DNA of 64,000 nucleotides, taken from assembly GCA_020632915.1 (NCBI GenBank), contig JACKEP010000020.1, positions 38,630 to 102,629 of the forward strand. Reading direction: 5' to 3'. The stretch comes from Alphaproteobacteria bacterium (GTDB lineage: Bacteria > Myxococcota_A > UBA796 > GCA-2862545). Below, one piece after another: positions 24,358 to 33,406 of this stretch. How positions within the stretch are numbered: position 1 is the first letter of the stretch; each line of letters begins with the position of its first letter. A program made the position numbers and the translations under genes. The notes under the pieces are model-generated. The model saw nothing but the letters and a program-made list of their open reading frames with translations. It was not told the DNA's origin and did no database searches.

Positions 24358-26115
24358 TCAGTCCTCTGCGGCGTCGGTGTCGTCGACCTCGAGGTCGTCG
24401 TCGAGGGGGGCAGACAGGGTGTCGAGGGGCTGCCCGGTGACCGCGGCGACGTCGGCGTTCAGGCGCTCCCACACCGAGCGGGCGTCGGCCGGGCTGTCCT
24501 GGCGTGCGAGCAGGAGCAGGTACCACGACCGCTCGTCGACGCTGACCTTGCGCACCACCGGTGCGTAGCCGTCCTTCCAGCGACCGGTGCCGAACGCGCG
24601 GGCCTTCTTGGCCAGGCGCGTGGCGGACGTGCCGCCGGGCTCGATGTCGAAGTCCAGGTAGGTGGGCTCCCACGGCAGGAAGAACGAGCGGGGGACGATC
24701 CGATCGTGGCCGGGGCTCGCCTGCAGCGCCGGGTGGTGGTCGTCGATCTCGTTGACCTCGCGGATGACGAGGCCGCCGCGGTCGAGGATGACCAGCTCGC
24801 AGTGGTAGCCGCGCGCGCCGATGGCCCCGGTGACGAGGCTCTCGCCGGGCTCGGTGCCCGCGGCGAGGATGCGCCCCTCTGTGGACCAGATCTGGCCGTT
24901 GCGCGCCATGAACTGCCAGCTGGCGTGCTCGCTCTGCAGGCCCTTGAAGTTCTGCCGGTAGCGGAGCGCCTGCTGCACGTCCGCCGGCGCGAGCTCGATG
25001 CCGAGCCCCGGGAGCACGCCGAGCCCGAGCACCACCAGCACGGGCGCCAGGCGCCACGCGGCGCGATCGACGAACAGGCCGAGCAGGAGGGCGAGGTAGG
25101 GGAGCCCGGGCACGAGCATCCGGCCGAACGCCATGTAGTCGCCGCCGATCGCGACGGCGTAGGCGGGGACAGCCAGCGCCATCGTCAGCACCCCGAGACC
25201 GAGCGGCCAGCGGCGCCCAGCCGCCACGACCCCGAGGAGCCCGAGCACCGGGGTGACGAGGTTGACGGTGACCGCCAGCACGTACTTGCCGCCGCGCAGG
25301 AGCCGATCGGCCGACAGCCCCACCTTGGCGCGGGCGGTGTTGGACACCACGTCACCGTAGTAGGACCACCGCCAGCCGACGTGGACGGCGACGATCGGGG
25401 CGACCACGGCGAGCACGCGCGCCGGCGGTTGCCACCACGCGGTGCTCAGGGTGTCGCGTCGCAGCCAGCGCACGCCGGCCGCGAGCGTCGCGACCACCAC
25501 CACCCAGGCCGGGCCCTCTGTGCGCAGCAGCGCCAGCGCGACGGCCGCGACCGCGGCGTGCCGCCACGCGCGCGCGTCGTCCGACAGCACCAGGCGCTCG
25601 AACACGACGAAGAGCGTCAGCGCCAGCGGCATCGTGGCGAGCCCGCCGGTCGACCACGCGGCGAACGCCGGCGACAGGCCGAGCAGGCCGGTGGCGGCGA
25701 GCACGCCGGGCACACCCAGACCGAAGTGGCGCGAGGCGGCGCGGCCCACGGCGAGGAGCAGCGCTGCGCCACACGCCGCCGAGATCACCGGCATGACGGT
25801 GACCGGGCTGGCGCCGAGGCGCTCGACCGCGGCGGCCACGGCCATCCACAGGAAGTTGGAGTAGCCCTCCACCGGCGCGAGGTCGCCCACGTTGAACCGC
25901 GGCCCGAGGCCCTCGGCCCAGTGACGGCTGTAGCGGAACGTGATGTACGCGTCGTCGCACACGAACCACAGGGTCCACGTCAGCCACGCCCAAGGGAGCA
26001 GCATGACGGCGCCGGCGACGCGGGACGGGGTGCGGTCCAAGGGCGACTCGACGTCGGAGGGCGGGTCGGGGACGGTGCGGCCGCCCCGTATCGCGAACGC
26101 GACGGGGCGGCGCAC
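24358..26115 (-). CDS. GT-C-type membrane glycosyltransferase-like protein
   Basis: A 585-residue integral membrane protein. Ten or more hydrophobic helices span residues 30-370. The first periplasmic loop has CDDAYITFRYSRHWAEG followed by PVEGYSNFLW, the Asp-containing signature of GT-C enzymes of the arabinosyl/mannosyltransferase type, which use polyprenyl-phosphate sugars. A soluble C-terminal region follows (ILDRGGLVIREVNEIDDHHP; SWYLLLLARQDSPADARS) with an acidic tail. The GTG start at 26115 has no good ribosome site, and later starts are possible. It sits 12 nt after the acyl-CoA dehydrogenase stop. Probable role: adding a sugar to an envelope glycan or lipid. Confidence 0.75.
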   Translation of the reverse strand: MRRPVAFAIRGGRTVPDPPSDVESPLDRTPSRVAGAVMLLPWAWLTWTLWFVCDDAYITFRYSRHWAEGLGPRFNVGDLAPVEGYSNFLWMAVAAAVERLGASPVTVMPVISAACGAALLLAVGRAASRHFGLGVPGVLAATGLLGLSPAFAAWSTGGLATMPLALTLFVVFERLVLSDDARAWRHAAVAAVALALLRTEGPAWVVVVATLAAGVRWLRRDTLSTAWWQPPARVLAVVAPIVAVHVGWRWSYYGDVVSNTARAKVGLSADRLLRGGKYVLAVTVNLVTPVLGLLGVVAAGRRWPLGLGVLTMALAVPAYAVAIGGDYMAFGRMLVPGLPYLALLLGLFVDRAAWRLAPVLVVLGLGVLPGLGIELAPADVQQALRYRQNFKGLQSEHASWQFMARNGQIWSTEGRILAAGTEPGESLVTGAIGARGYHCELVILDRGGLVIREVNEIDDHHPALQASPGHDRIVPRSFFLPWEPTYLDFDIEPGGTSATRLAKKARAFGTGRWKDGYAPVVRKVSVDERSWYLLLLARQDSPADARSVWERLNADVAAVTGQPLDTLSAPLDDDLEVDDTDAAED

Positions 26116-26127
26116 GGCAGGCGCAGC

Positions 26128-28050
26128 CTACTTGGCGGCCTCGTCCATCGCGACCGGCTCGGCCAGCTTCGCCAGCAGGCGCTCGCCCGTGGTGGTGATG
26201 CGGTCGTGCAGCGCGCGGGAGCGCGGCTCGGCACGCTCCAGCCACCGCTCCAGGACGTCGGCCCGCTCCGGGTGCCTCTCGGCCTGGTCGAGCAGCACCT
26301 CGGAGACCGCCACGTCGATGAGCAGCTGGATGAGGCGCTCGGCGTGCAGCATCGCGGGCCCGAAGTCGCGCTTCGGATCCCAGTCGGCCAGCGCCTGCGA
26401 CCAACCACCGACCGGCATCGACCGCATGTCGCGGAACTTGCCGCCGGCGATGCGGGTGATGAGGTGCTGCTGGGTGGCGAAGGACAGCGACTGCAGGCGT
26501 GCGACGCGGCGCTCCAGCGTGCTGCGGGCCGACACGGAGCGCCAGCGGGCGGTGGCGGCGCGGCGCACGAAGTCCTGCGGGCGACGGATCGCGCCCACGA
26601 GGGTGTCCTTCATCGCCATCAGGGCCTGGATCTGGCTCGTGCCCTCGTAGATCGGGAACACGATGGCGTCGCGCAGCAGCTTCTCGGCGTCGTAGTCCTT
26701 GGTGTAGCCGGCGCCGCCGTGGATCTGGATGGCCTTGCGCGCCATCTCCACGGCCTTCTCGCTGGCCAGGTACTTGACCAGCGGCGTGAGGCGACGCGCC
26801 TTGGACTGGTGGCGCTTCTGGGCGCGCTCGAGGCGCTCGACCTCGGCGCGGTCGTCGGGCGGGAAGAACTTGAGCTTGAGCCGGATCTTCTGGCTCATCT
26901 CCTCGTGGTAGGCGCCGGTCATCGTGATCGCGCGGATCGCCTGCACGTCGGTGTGCATCTCGTCGAGGTAGTCGGCGATCATCTCGTGGCGGTCGATGGT
27001 CTTGCCCATGGACGGCCGCTGGGCGGCGTAGTCGACCGCCATGCGCCAGGCCGCCTCGCACAGGCCCAGCGACTCGAAGCCGACGCCGACGCGAGCGTTG
27101 TTCATCAGCAGCAGCATCTGCTTGAAGCCCTCGCCACGCTTGCCGATCAGCATCGCGGGCGCGCGCTCGTAGGAGATGGCCACGGTGGCCGAGCCGTTGT
27201 GGCCGAGCTTGTCCTCGATGCCGTCGATCGTGGTGAACGTGCGCACGCGGCTGCCGTCGGGGCCGTCCTCGTAGGCGGGGACGAGGAACAGCGACAGGCC
27301 GGCGAGGCCGCCGAACGGGTCGTCGGCGCTGGCCACCGGCTCGGTGCGGGCGATCACGATGTGGTACTTGCCGTGGCCGGACGTGATGTAGATCTTCTGG
27401 CCGGTGACGTACCAGGTGCCGTCGGCGTCGAGCTCGCCCTTGCAGCGCAGCGCGCCCATGTCGGAGCCCGCGTCGGACTCGGTGATGTCCATCGAGCCCC
27501 AGGCCGCGCCGGCGCGGATCTCCTCGATGGCCTCGCCGAACCGCGTCGACGTGATCTGGTTGTTCTCGACGTCGAAGGACGTGGAGTCCTCGAGCACCGA
27601 GTAGAGCAGCAGCGCCATCGCGATGCCGCCGTGGAAGCCGTAGTGGGCCACGACGCTGACGTCGGCGCGCCCGATGAGCTCGATCGACATCATGTAGGCG
27701 ATGAACGGCATGTTCATGCCGCCGAGCTCGCGGGGCAGGGACATGCCGAACAGCTCCATGTCCTTCATGCCCTCGATGACGCCGTCGAACGCCTCGGGGT
27801 GGACGACCTCACCGTCGACCACGCGCAGCTTGGTGCGGTCGATCTCGCGGACGACCGGCGCCACCGTCTCGGCGGCGAACTCGCCGACCAACGTGAGCAC
27901 GTCGCGGTAGAGCTCGATGGCCTCGGCGGTGGACGCGGGTCCGTCGGCGGCACGCCACTCGTACTCGGTCAGCGCGACCAGCGGCTCCCAGTCCAGCCCC
28001 TTGTCGACGTAGTACTGCAGATCGGCGTTGTCTTCGAAGTAGTTCGCCAT
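26128..28050 (-). CDS. acyl-CoA dehydrogenase, long (VLCAD-like) form
   Basis: A 640-residue FAD flavoenzyme of beta-oxidation, larger than the usual 380 residues and similar in length to very-long-chain dehydrogenases with an extra C-terminal domain. Blocks: GMSLPRELGGMNMPF, SMDITESDAGSDMGALRCKG (FAD/substrate binding), LGHNGSATVAISYERAP. The catalytic Glu is in YEGTSQIQALMAMKD (about residue 467). The ATG has GGAG upstream. It is the first gene of an operon with the GT-C protein and the MBL hydrolase, and is divergent from a sigma-54 activator. Confidence 0.9.
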   Translation of the reverse strand: MANYFEDNADLQYYVDKGLDWEPLVALTEYEWRAADGPASTAEAIELYRDVLTLVGEFAAETVAPVVREIDRTKLRVVDGEVVHPEAFDGVIEGMKDMELFGMSLPRELGGMNMPFIAYMMSIELIGRADVSVVAHYGFHGGIAMALLLYSVLEDSTSFDVENNQITSTRFGEAIEEIRAGAAWGSMDITESDAGSDMGALRCKGELDADGTWYVTGQKIYITSGHGKYHIVIARTEPVASADDPFGGLAGLSLFLVPAYEDGPDGSRVRTFTTIDGIEDKLGHNGSATVAISYERAPAMLIGKRGEGFKQMLLLMNNARVGVGFESLGLCEAAWRMAVDYAAQRPSMGKTIDRHEMIADYLDEMHTDVQAIRAITMTGAYHEEMSQKIRLKLKFFPPDDRAEVERLERAQKRHQSKARRLTPLVKYLASEKAVEMARKAIQIHGGAGYTKDYDAEKLLRDAIVFPIYEGTSQIQALMAMKDTLVGAIRRPQDFVRRAATARWRSVSARSTLERRVARLQSLSFATQQHLITRIAGGKFRDMRSMPVGGWSQALADWDPKRDFGPAMLHAERLIQLLIDVAVSEVLLDQAERHPERADVLERWLERAEPRSRALHDRITTTGERLLAKLAEPVAMDEAAK

Positions 28051-28262
28051 CGGTGGCTCCGCGTGCGGGGATGGGCAGACGCTACCCCGCGGTTGGTTAG
28101 CACGCTACGCATCTTGGCAGGCCCCTCACCAGGGGCGCTCCGGGACGTGCGCGACGCGGGTCGGTGCAGGCGTCCAGCCTACGCCTCCGGCCGTCGACAG
28201 GCGACCTTCGTGCTAGATCGACAGCCGCCGTCGGTGGGTCCGCGCGGCGGGCGGGAGCGGGT
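28051..28262. other. 212-nt divergent control region between acyl-CoA dehydrogenase and sigma-54 activator
   Basis: No gene is seen. On the - strand TAGCGT (28081-28086) is a possible -10 for the dehydrogenase. GCCCC (28121-28125) pairs with GGGGC (28132-28136) around 6 nt, a short dyad. For the rightward gene GGGAG at 28253-28257 is the ribosome site. I found no GG-N10-GC sigma-54 box in either direction. Confidence 0.45.
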
Positions 28263-29672
28263 GTGGGCGCCTCCGAGGTCTTCCTGATCATCGACGAGAG
28301 CGAGGCGGACGCCGCGAGCGTGCGCAGCCTGCTCACCGCGCCCGGACGTCAGGTGCACGTGGCCCGCAGCCTGAGGGAGGGCACCAGCCTGCTCGACACG
28401 CTCGACCCCGAGCTGGTGCTCGTCAGCCTCGAGCTGTCCGCGATGCCCGGGCCGCGGGTGGTCCGCATGCTCACCGAGACGCGGTCGGGCCTGCACGTCG
28501 TGGCGCTGACCGCGAGCCCCGATCCGTCCGTGGCGGTGGCGAGCGTGCGCGCGGGGGCGGCGGACTACCTCGGCAAGCCCGTCGATCCCGACCGGCTGGA
28601 GCAGGCGGTCGGCCGCGCGCTGCGCGAGACCCGCGCCGAGCGCGCCCTGCGCGACACCCAGGCGATGGTCAAGGACCGCTACGGCTTCGACGACCTGCTG
28701 TCGCGCAGTCCGAAGATGCTCACCGTCTTCGACCAGATCCGCGCCGTGGCCCCGACGAACGCCACGGTGCTGGTGCTGGGGGAGACGGGGACCGGCAAGG
28801 AGCTCGTCGCGCGCGCGATCCACGACGGCTCGCCCCGCAGCGACAAGCCGTGCATCTCGGTCAACTGTGGCGCGTTCTCGGAGGGGTTGCTGGAGTCGGA
28901 GCTGTTCGGGCACGAGCGCGGCTCGTTCACCGGGGCCGTGGGACGCCGCGAGGGCGTGTTCGCGATGGCCGACGGCGGCACGCTCTTCCTCGACGAGCTC
29001 GGTCAGACCTCGCTGGCCGTGCAGGTGAACCTGCTCCGGGTCCTGGAGGAGATGAGCTTTCGCAGGGTCGGCGGCGACAAGCTGGTCAACGTCGACGTCC
29101 GGTTCGTCGCAGCCACGAACACCGATCTCGAAGAAGCCGTTGCGACGCACCGTTTCCGCGAGGATCTCTACTATCGCCTGAACGTGTTCCCGATTCGCCT
29201 GCCGCCACTCCGCGAGCGTCGCGAAGACATCGGCGTGCTCCTTCGACACTTCCTCAGGGGTGCGGCGCGGGAGTACGGCCTGGCGCCGCCGACGATCGCC
29301 GCCGACGCGATGCAGTGGATCGTGTCGTACCACTGGCCGGGCAACGTGCGGCAGCTGCGGGCGATGTGCGAACGGTGGGTGATCGTGGCCCAGGGGGGCA
29401 CCGTCCTCAAGGAGATGCTGCCCCGCGACATGGTGCGCGCGGGGGAGGCCCTCGACACCCCGGGCGCGCTGGTGGTGGATGACGAGGGTCCGCTCGCGCC
29501 GCAGCTCGAGCGCGTCCAGCAGCAGCTGGAGCGGGCCTACCTGCATCGCGTGCTCCAGCGTACGGGCGGCCACCTGCAGCGCGCGGCCGACCACGCGGGC
29601 ATCTCACGGCGCACGCTGTACAACAAGATGAAGCAGTACGACCTCGATCCCGACGCCTACCGCGGCCCCTGA
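28263..29672 (+). CDS. sigma-54-dependent activator with a degenerate receiver domain
   Basis: A 469-residue NtrC-family protein from GTG 28263 (GGGAG 5 nt upstream). Residues 1-125 are receiver-like: Asp11-Glu12 and a late KP (LGKPVDP) are kept, but the phosphoacceptor Asp is replaced by Ser55 (LVLVSLELSAMPG). The AAA+ domain is intact: Walker A GETGTGKELV, the sigma-54 contact loop as GSFTGA, Walker B GTLFLDELG, and an R-finger region FREDLYYRLNVFPIRLPPLRERREDI. A Fis-type helix-turn-helix closes it (LQRAADHAGISRRTLYNKMKQY). It should activate sigma-54 promoters without classical phosphorylation. Target promoters are not obvious nearby. Confidence 0.88.
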   Translation: MGASEVFLIIDESEADAASVRSLLTAPGRQVHVARSLREGTSLLDTLDPELVLVSLELSAMPGPRVVRMLTETRSGLHVVALTASPDPSVAVASVRAGAADYLGKPVDPDRLEQAVGRALRETRAERALRDTQAMVKDRYGFDDLLSRSPKMLTVFDQIRAVAPTNATVLVLGETGTGKELVARAIHDGSPRSDKPCISVNCGAFSEGLLESELFGHERGSFTGAVGRREGVFAMADGGTLFLDELGQTSLAVQVNLLRVLEEMSFRRVGGDKLVNVDVRFVAATNTDLEEAVATHRFREDLYYRLNVFPIRLPPLRERREDIGVLLRHFLRGAAREYGLAPPTIAADAMQWIVSYHWPGNVRQLRAMCERWVIVAQGGTVLKEMLPRDMVRAGEALDTPGALVVDDEGPLAPQLERVQQQLERAYLHRVLQRTGGHLQRAADHAGISRRTLYNKMKQYDLDPDAYRGP

Positions 29673-29760
29673 CGCCCCCGACCACAACGGGACGGGCGCC
29701 GGCACGGCCGGGCCGCGATACGACCTGCACCTGCCGTCCGTCCGTGCCGTGGAGGGCCCG

Positions 29761-31167
29761 ATGAACGAAGTCCGTCCCGACCTGGCCACGCCGGGCGAGC
29801 TCTCCTCGATCTTCGAGGCCCAGGAGCGCTTCTTTGCCACGGGCGCCACGCGCCCCCGGGCGTTCCGCGAGGCCTCGCTGCGCGCGTTCGCGGCGTCGGT
29901 GCGCAAGCACGAGCACCGCATCGCCGAGGCGCTCTGGTCCGACCTGCGCAAGTCGGCCACGGAGGTCTACGTCACCGAGACCTCCCAGCTGCTCGGTGAG
30001 ATCCGCCACGGCCTCAAGCACCTGCGCAGCTGGATGCGGTCCGACACGTGGTTGTCGCCGCTCGCGCTGCAGCCGTCGCGCAGTGCGATCCATCCCGAGC
30101 CGCTGGGGCCCACGCTGGTGCTCGGCGCGTGGAACTACCCGGTGCTGCTGTCGCTCGATCCCGTGGCGGGCGCCGTCGCCGCCGGCAACGTGGTCACCGT
30201 CAAGCCGTCGGAGCTGTCGCCGGCCGCGTCCGAGGTCATCGCCGACATCGTCCGTGAGGCGTTCGCGCCCGAGCACGTGGCGTGCGTCGAGGGTGGCGTG
30301 GAGACGTCCACCGCGCTGCTCGCCTTGCCGTGGTCCCACCTGTTCTTCACCGGGGGCACCGCGATCGGCCGCGTCGTGGCCCGCGCGGGCGCCGAGCACC
30401 TGTCGCGCGTCACGCTCGAGCTCGGGGGCAAGAGCCCGTGCCTGGTGATGCCCAGCGCCCGGCTCGACACGGCGGCGCAGCGCATCGCGTGGGGCAAGTG
30501 GGTCAACGCCGGCCAGACGTGCGTCGCACCCGACTACCTGCTCGTCCACGAGGACGTGGTCGACCCGCTGATCGAGCGCCTGTCGGCCCGCATCACCGCG
30601 ATGTACGGCGACGACCCGCAGCAGAGCCCCGACCTCTGCCGGGTGGTCAACGACCGGCACTTCGCCCGCATCCGCAAGCTCATCGACCCGAGCAAGGTGG
30701 TGGCGGGTGGCCAGAGCGACGCGTCCGAGCGCTACATCGCGCCCACGATCCTCAAGGGCGTCACGCTCGACGACCCCATCATGCAGGAGGAGATCTTCGG
30801 CCCCGTCCTGCCGATCGTGTCCGTGCGGTCGCTCGACGAGGCGATCGCCGCCGTGGGCCGCAACGCCAAGCCGCTGGCGCTCTACCTGTTCTCGGAGTCC
30901 TCGGCGGAGCAGCAGGCCGTGATCGATCGGGTCCCGTTCGGCGGCGGGTGCATCAACAACACGCTGGTCCACCTGGGCGACCTCGATCTGCCCTTCGGCG
31001 GCATCGGGCCCAGCGGGCTCGGCGCCTACCACGGCAGGTCGGGCTTCGAGCGGTTCTCGCACTTCAAGGCGGTGGTCCACTCCAACGCCGCCAAGATGCT
31101 CGACCTGCCGCTCAAGTACGCGCCGTACGGAGACAACCTCCGGCTGCTCAAGAAGGTCCTGGACTGA
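29761..31167 (+). CDS. class 3 aldehyde dehydrogenase
   Basis: A 468-residue NAD(P)-dependent enzyme of the ALDH3 (fatty/aromatic aldehyde) group. Cofactor segments LGAWNYPVLLSLDPVAGAV and FFTGGTAIGRVV; general base Glu220 in VTLELGGKSPCLV; catalytic Cys254 in NAGQTCVAPDYLLV. PFGGIGPSGLGAYHGRSGF and a hydrophobic C-terminus fit ALDH3 enzymes, which can be membrane-associated. ATG 29761 has GGAGG at 29751-29755. It oxidises aldehydes to acids, for example in lipid or alkane breakdown. Confidence 0.9.
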   Translation: MNEVRPDLATPGELSSIFEAQERFFATGATRPRAFREASLRAFAASVRKHEHRIAEALWSDLRKSATEVYVTETSQLLGEIRHGLKHLRSWMRSDTWLSPLALQPSRSAIHPEPLGPTLVLGAWNYPVLLSLDPVAGAVAAGNVVTVKPSELSPAASEVIADIVREAFAPEHVACVEGGVETSTALLALPWSHLFFTGGTAIGRVVARAGAEHLSRVTLELGGKSPCLVMPSARLDTAAQRIAWGKWVNAGQTCVAPDYLLVHEDVVDPLIERLSARITAMYGDDPQQSPDLCRVVNDRHFARIRKLIDPSKVVAGGQSDASERYIAPTILKGVTLDDPIMQEEIFGPVLPIVSVRSLDEAIAAVGRNAKPLALYLFSESSAEQQAVIDRVPFGGGCINNTLVHLGDLDLPFGGIGPSGLGAYHGRSGFERFSHFKAVVHSNAAKMLDLPLKYAPYGDNLRLLKKVLD

Positions 31168-31193
31168 GCGGGGCGCCGGGCGTGGCGGGTTGG

Positions 31194-32162
31194 ATGCGCA
31201 TCGCGGGCGGCACGGTCCTGGGGCTCGCCCTGTTCGCCGGGACGGCCGAGGTGGCCGTGCGGCTGCTCAAGCCGACGCCACGCCTGCAGGTGGTGCACGG
31301 CGGGGCCACGCTCGAGCCTGGCGTCCACCAGATCCGCGTCCTTCACGGCGAACCGGTGTGGGATGAGGCCGACAGCGCGGCGCGTCAGGATCCGGGCTGC
31401 GCGCCGGGGGCCACGGACGTCGTCCTGCTCGGCTCCTCGATCCTGTGGGGCACCGGCTACCCCCACGACGAGGTCGTCTCCCACTACCTCCAGGCCGATC
31501 TCGCCGCGCAGGGCAGCTGGTGCGTGCGCAACCACGCCCAGCCCGCGTTCGTCGGCACCAACAAGCTCGCGGTCGCCGAGGACGTGCTGCCCCGCGTGGA
31601 GCCCGCCGTCGTGGTGTGGGAGGTGTGGGCCAACGACGCTGGCGACTACACGCTGATCGGCGACGACGCCTACAACGTGGGCACGGTGCAGACCGATGCG
31701 GACGGGTGGCCGGTGGCGGTGCCCGGCGTCCCCACCGCGCTGCACCACTGGCTGTTCCAGCACAGCCGCGCGTGGAACTACCTCACCCTGGCGGCCGTGC
31801 CCGAAGCGCCGGGCGCCTACGAAGCCACCTGGGGCCGGATGCGCGACACCATCCTGCCGCGGGTGCTGGCGCTCACCGAGGCCCACCACGGCAAGCTGCT
31901 GCTGGTGTTCATGCCGTTCCTCGACAAGCCGTTCGCCGCGTCGGTCGCGTTCGAGCGTGACCGCCTGCGCGGCTACCAGTGGGTCCACGCCTGGGCCGAG
32001 GCCCACGGGGTGGCGACGATCGACGTGGCGCAGGCGTTCGTCGATCGCGACCCGGTGGCGCTGCGCAACGATCCGTGCTGTCACTACAACCCCGCTGGCC
32101 ACGAGGCGCTGGCGGCGCTGCTCGCGCCCACGGTGCGGCGTCTCGGGGAGGAGGGCCGATGA
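31194..32162 (+). CDS. SGNH/GDSL-like hydrolase with N-terminal membrane anchor
   Basis: A 322-residue protein. An N-terminal hydrophobic segment (IAGGTVLGLALFAGTAEVAV) anchors or exports it. Block I appears as VVLLGSSILWGTGYP (residues 76-90, catalytic Ser 82, with Ser in place of Asp of GDS). WEVWANDAGDYTL resembles block III, and DPCCHYNPAGHEAL carries the distal His. This suggests an envelope esterase or O-acetyl-handling enzyme. A GTG at 31182 is an alternative start. Its stop overlaps the next lipoprotein start by 4 nt. Confidence 0.7.
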   Translation: MRIAGGTVLGLALFAGTAEVAVRLLKPTPRLQVVHGGATLEPGVHQIRVLHGEPVWDEADSAARQDPGCAPGATDVVLLGSSILWGTGYPHDEVVSHYLQADLAAQGSWCVRNHAQPAFVGTNKLAVAEDVLPRVEPAVVVWEVWANDAGDYTLIGDDAYNVGTVQTDADGWPVAVPGVPTALHHWLFQHSRAWNYLTLAAVPEAPGAYEATWGRMRDTILPRVLALTEAHHGKLLLVFMPFLDKPFAASVAFERDRLRGYQWVHAWAEAHGVATIDVAQAFVDRDPVALRNDPCCHYNPAGHEALAALLAPTVRRLGEEGR

Positions 32163-33406
32163 GGGTGCGCGTCGCGGTGGCCGTCGTGGCGATCGCCAGC
32201 CTCGCGTGCGGCCTGTCCGGGGGCCCGACGTCCCCCCCGCCGCCGTGCGGCGACGCGTCCGGCCCCGACTGCGCCGCCGCGGGGGAGGACCTTCGCGCTG
32301 CGGATCCGGTCGGCGCCACGCTGCGCCTCGAAGATGCCTGCCTGCGCCTCGATGCAGCCACCGCCTGCGAGCCGGCCGCGCAGCTGCTGCGGGCCGGGGC
32401 GATCACGGCCACCCTCGACGATCCGACGGGCGTCCACTCGCCGTTCGGTCGGGCGATGCACGCCCTGGAGCACGGCTGCGGGCTCGGGGTGGGCACGGCG
32501 TGCGAGGAGCTCGGGATGCTCGCGTTCAAGGGCACCGGCGTGCCGCGCGATCTCGACGAGGCGATGCGCCGGTTCCACCAGGCCTGCGACGCCGGGGTCG
32601 CCGACGGCTGCGTCGACGCGGGGCTGGTGGCCGAGCGCCAGGGCGCCTCGCCCGACGCCGTGCTGGGCGCCGTGCGCACGGGGTGCGAGCGCGGCAGCGG
32701 CCACGGCTGCGCCAAGCTCGGGTTGCTGCTGCTCGACGGCACGCGCCTGCCGGTCGATGCCGCAGGCGGGGTCGACGCCTTCGAGCGCGCCTGCACGCTG
32801 GGCTTCTCGGCCGGCTGCGGGCTGGCGGCGCTCCAGCTGGAGGGCGGGCGCGAGGTGGCGGCGGATCCGGCGCGGCGACGGCGCATGCTGGAGGCGGGCG
32901 CCCGCCTGATGGACCCGGTGGCAGCCGACCTGCTGACGACGCTTCCCGACGTCGACGCCGCCACGCTCGAGGCGATCGGACAGGAGGCCGGCACACGCTG
33001 CGACCAGGGTGGGGACGCGAAGGCCTGCCACGTGGCGGGCATCCTGCGCGCGGCGCGCGGCGCGCCCCCGGCGGAGATCGCCGCCGTGCTCACCACCGCG
33101 TGCGCGTCGAAGGAGGGGGGCGCGTGCGGCCGCCTGGCGGGGCTCGTGCACGCTGGCGCCGTCCCCGACACCTTCGGCAAGCTCGTCGACCTCGACAACC
33201 TCGGCTGTACCGGTGGCTACGCGCCGGCGTGCCTCGAGCTCGGCCGGGCGCTCCAGGCTGGCGTGCAGACCGAGGGTGTCGACCTCGACGGCGCGCGGAC
33301 CGCCTACATCAAGGCGTGCCGCGGCGGGGTGGAGGATGGCTGTGCGGCCGCGCGCGCGCTGGGCGTGCGCACGGAGCCGGGCGGTCCTGTCGGGGCGACG
33401 CCGTGA
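32159..33406 (+). CDS. cysteine-rich Sel1-like repeat lipoprotein
   Basis: A 415-residue lipoprotein: signal with lipobox ASLAC, then a Pro-rich linker (GGPTSPPPPCGD). About ten helical repeats follow, each with a paired cysteine and the pattern C..G...ACxxLGxxxxxG (for example CGLGVGTACEELGML, CDAGVADGCVDAGL, CERGSGHGCAKLGLL, CTLGFSAGCGLAAL, CTGGYAPACLELGRAL). These are Sel1-like repeats with intra-repeat disulfides as in secreted Hcp-type cysteine-rich proteins. It is likely a periplasmic or surface binding scaffold. ATGA overlap with the SGNH gene and GTGA overlap with the kinase-like gene. Confidence 0.82.
   Translation: MRVRVAVAVVAIASLACGLSGGPTSPPPPCGDASGPDCAAAGEDLRAADPVGATLRLEDACLRLDAATACEPAAQLLRAGAITATLDDPTGVHSPFGRAMHALEHGCGLGVGTACEELGMLAFKGTGVPRDLDEAMRRFHQACDAGVADGCVDAGLVAERQGASPDAVLGAVRTGCERGSGHGCAKLGLLLLDGTRLPVDAAGGVDAFERACTLGFSAGCGLAALQLEGGREVAADPARRRRMLEAGARLMDPVAADLLTTLPDVDAATLEAIGQEAGTRCDQGGDAKACHVAGILRAARGAPPAEIAAVLTTACASKEGGACGRLAGLVHAGAVPDTFGKLVDLDNLGCTGGYAPACLELGRALQAGVQTEGVDLDGARTAYIKACRGGVEDGCAAARALGVRTEPGGPVGATP

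Noticed and set aside
24181..28287. A 1368-codon open frame opposite the GT-C and acyl-CoA dehydrogenase genes
   Set aside because: Low-complexity Arg/Asp/His/Val composition without motifs; the opposite strand encodes recognisable enzymes.
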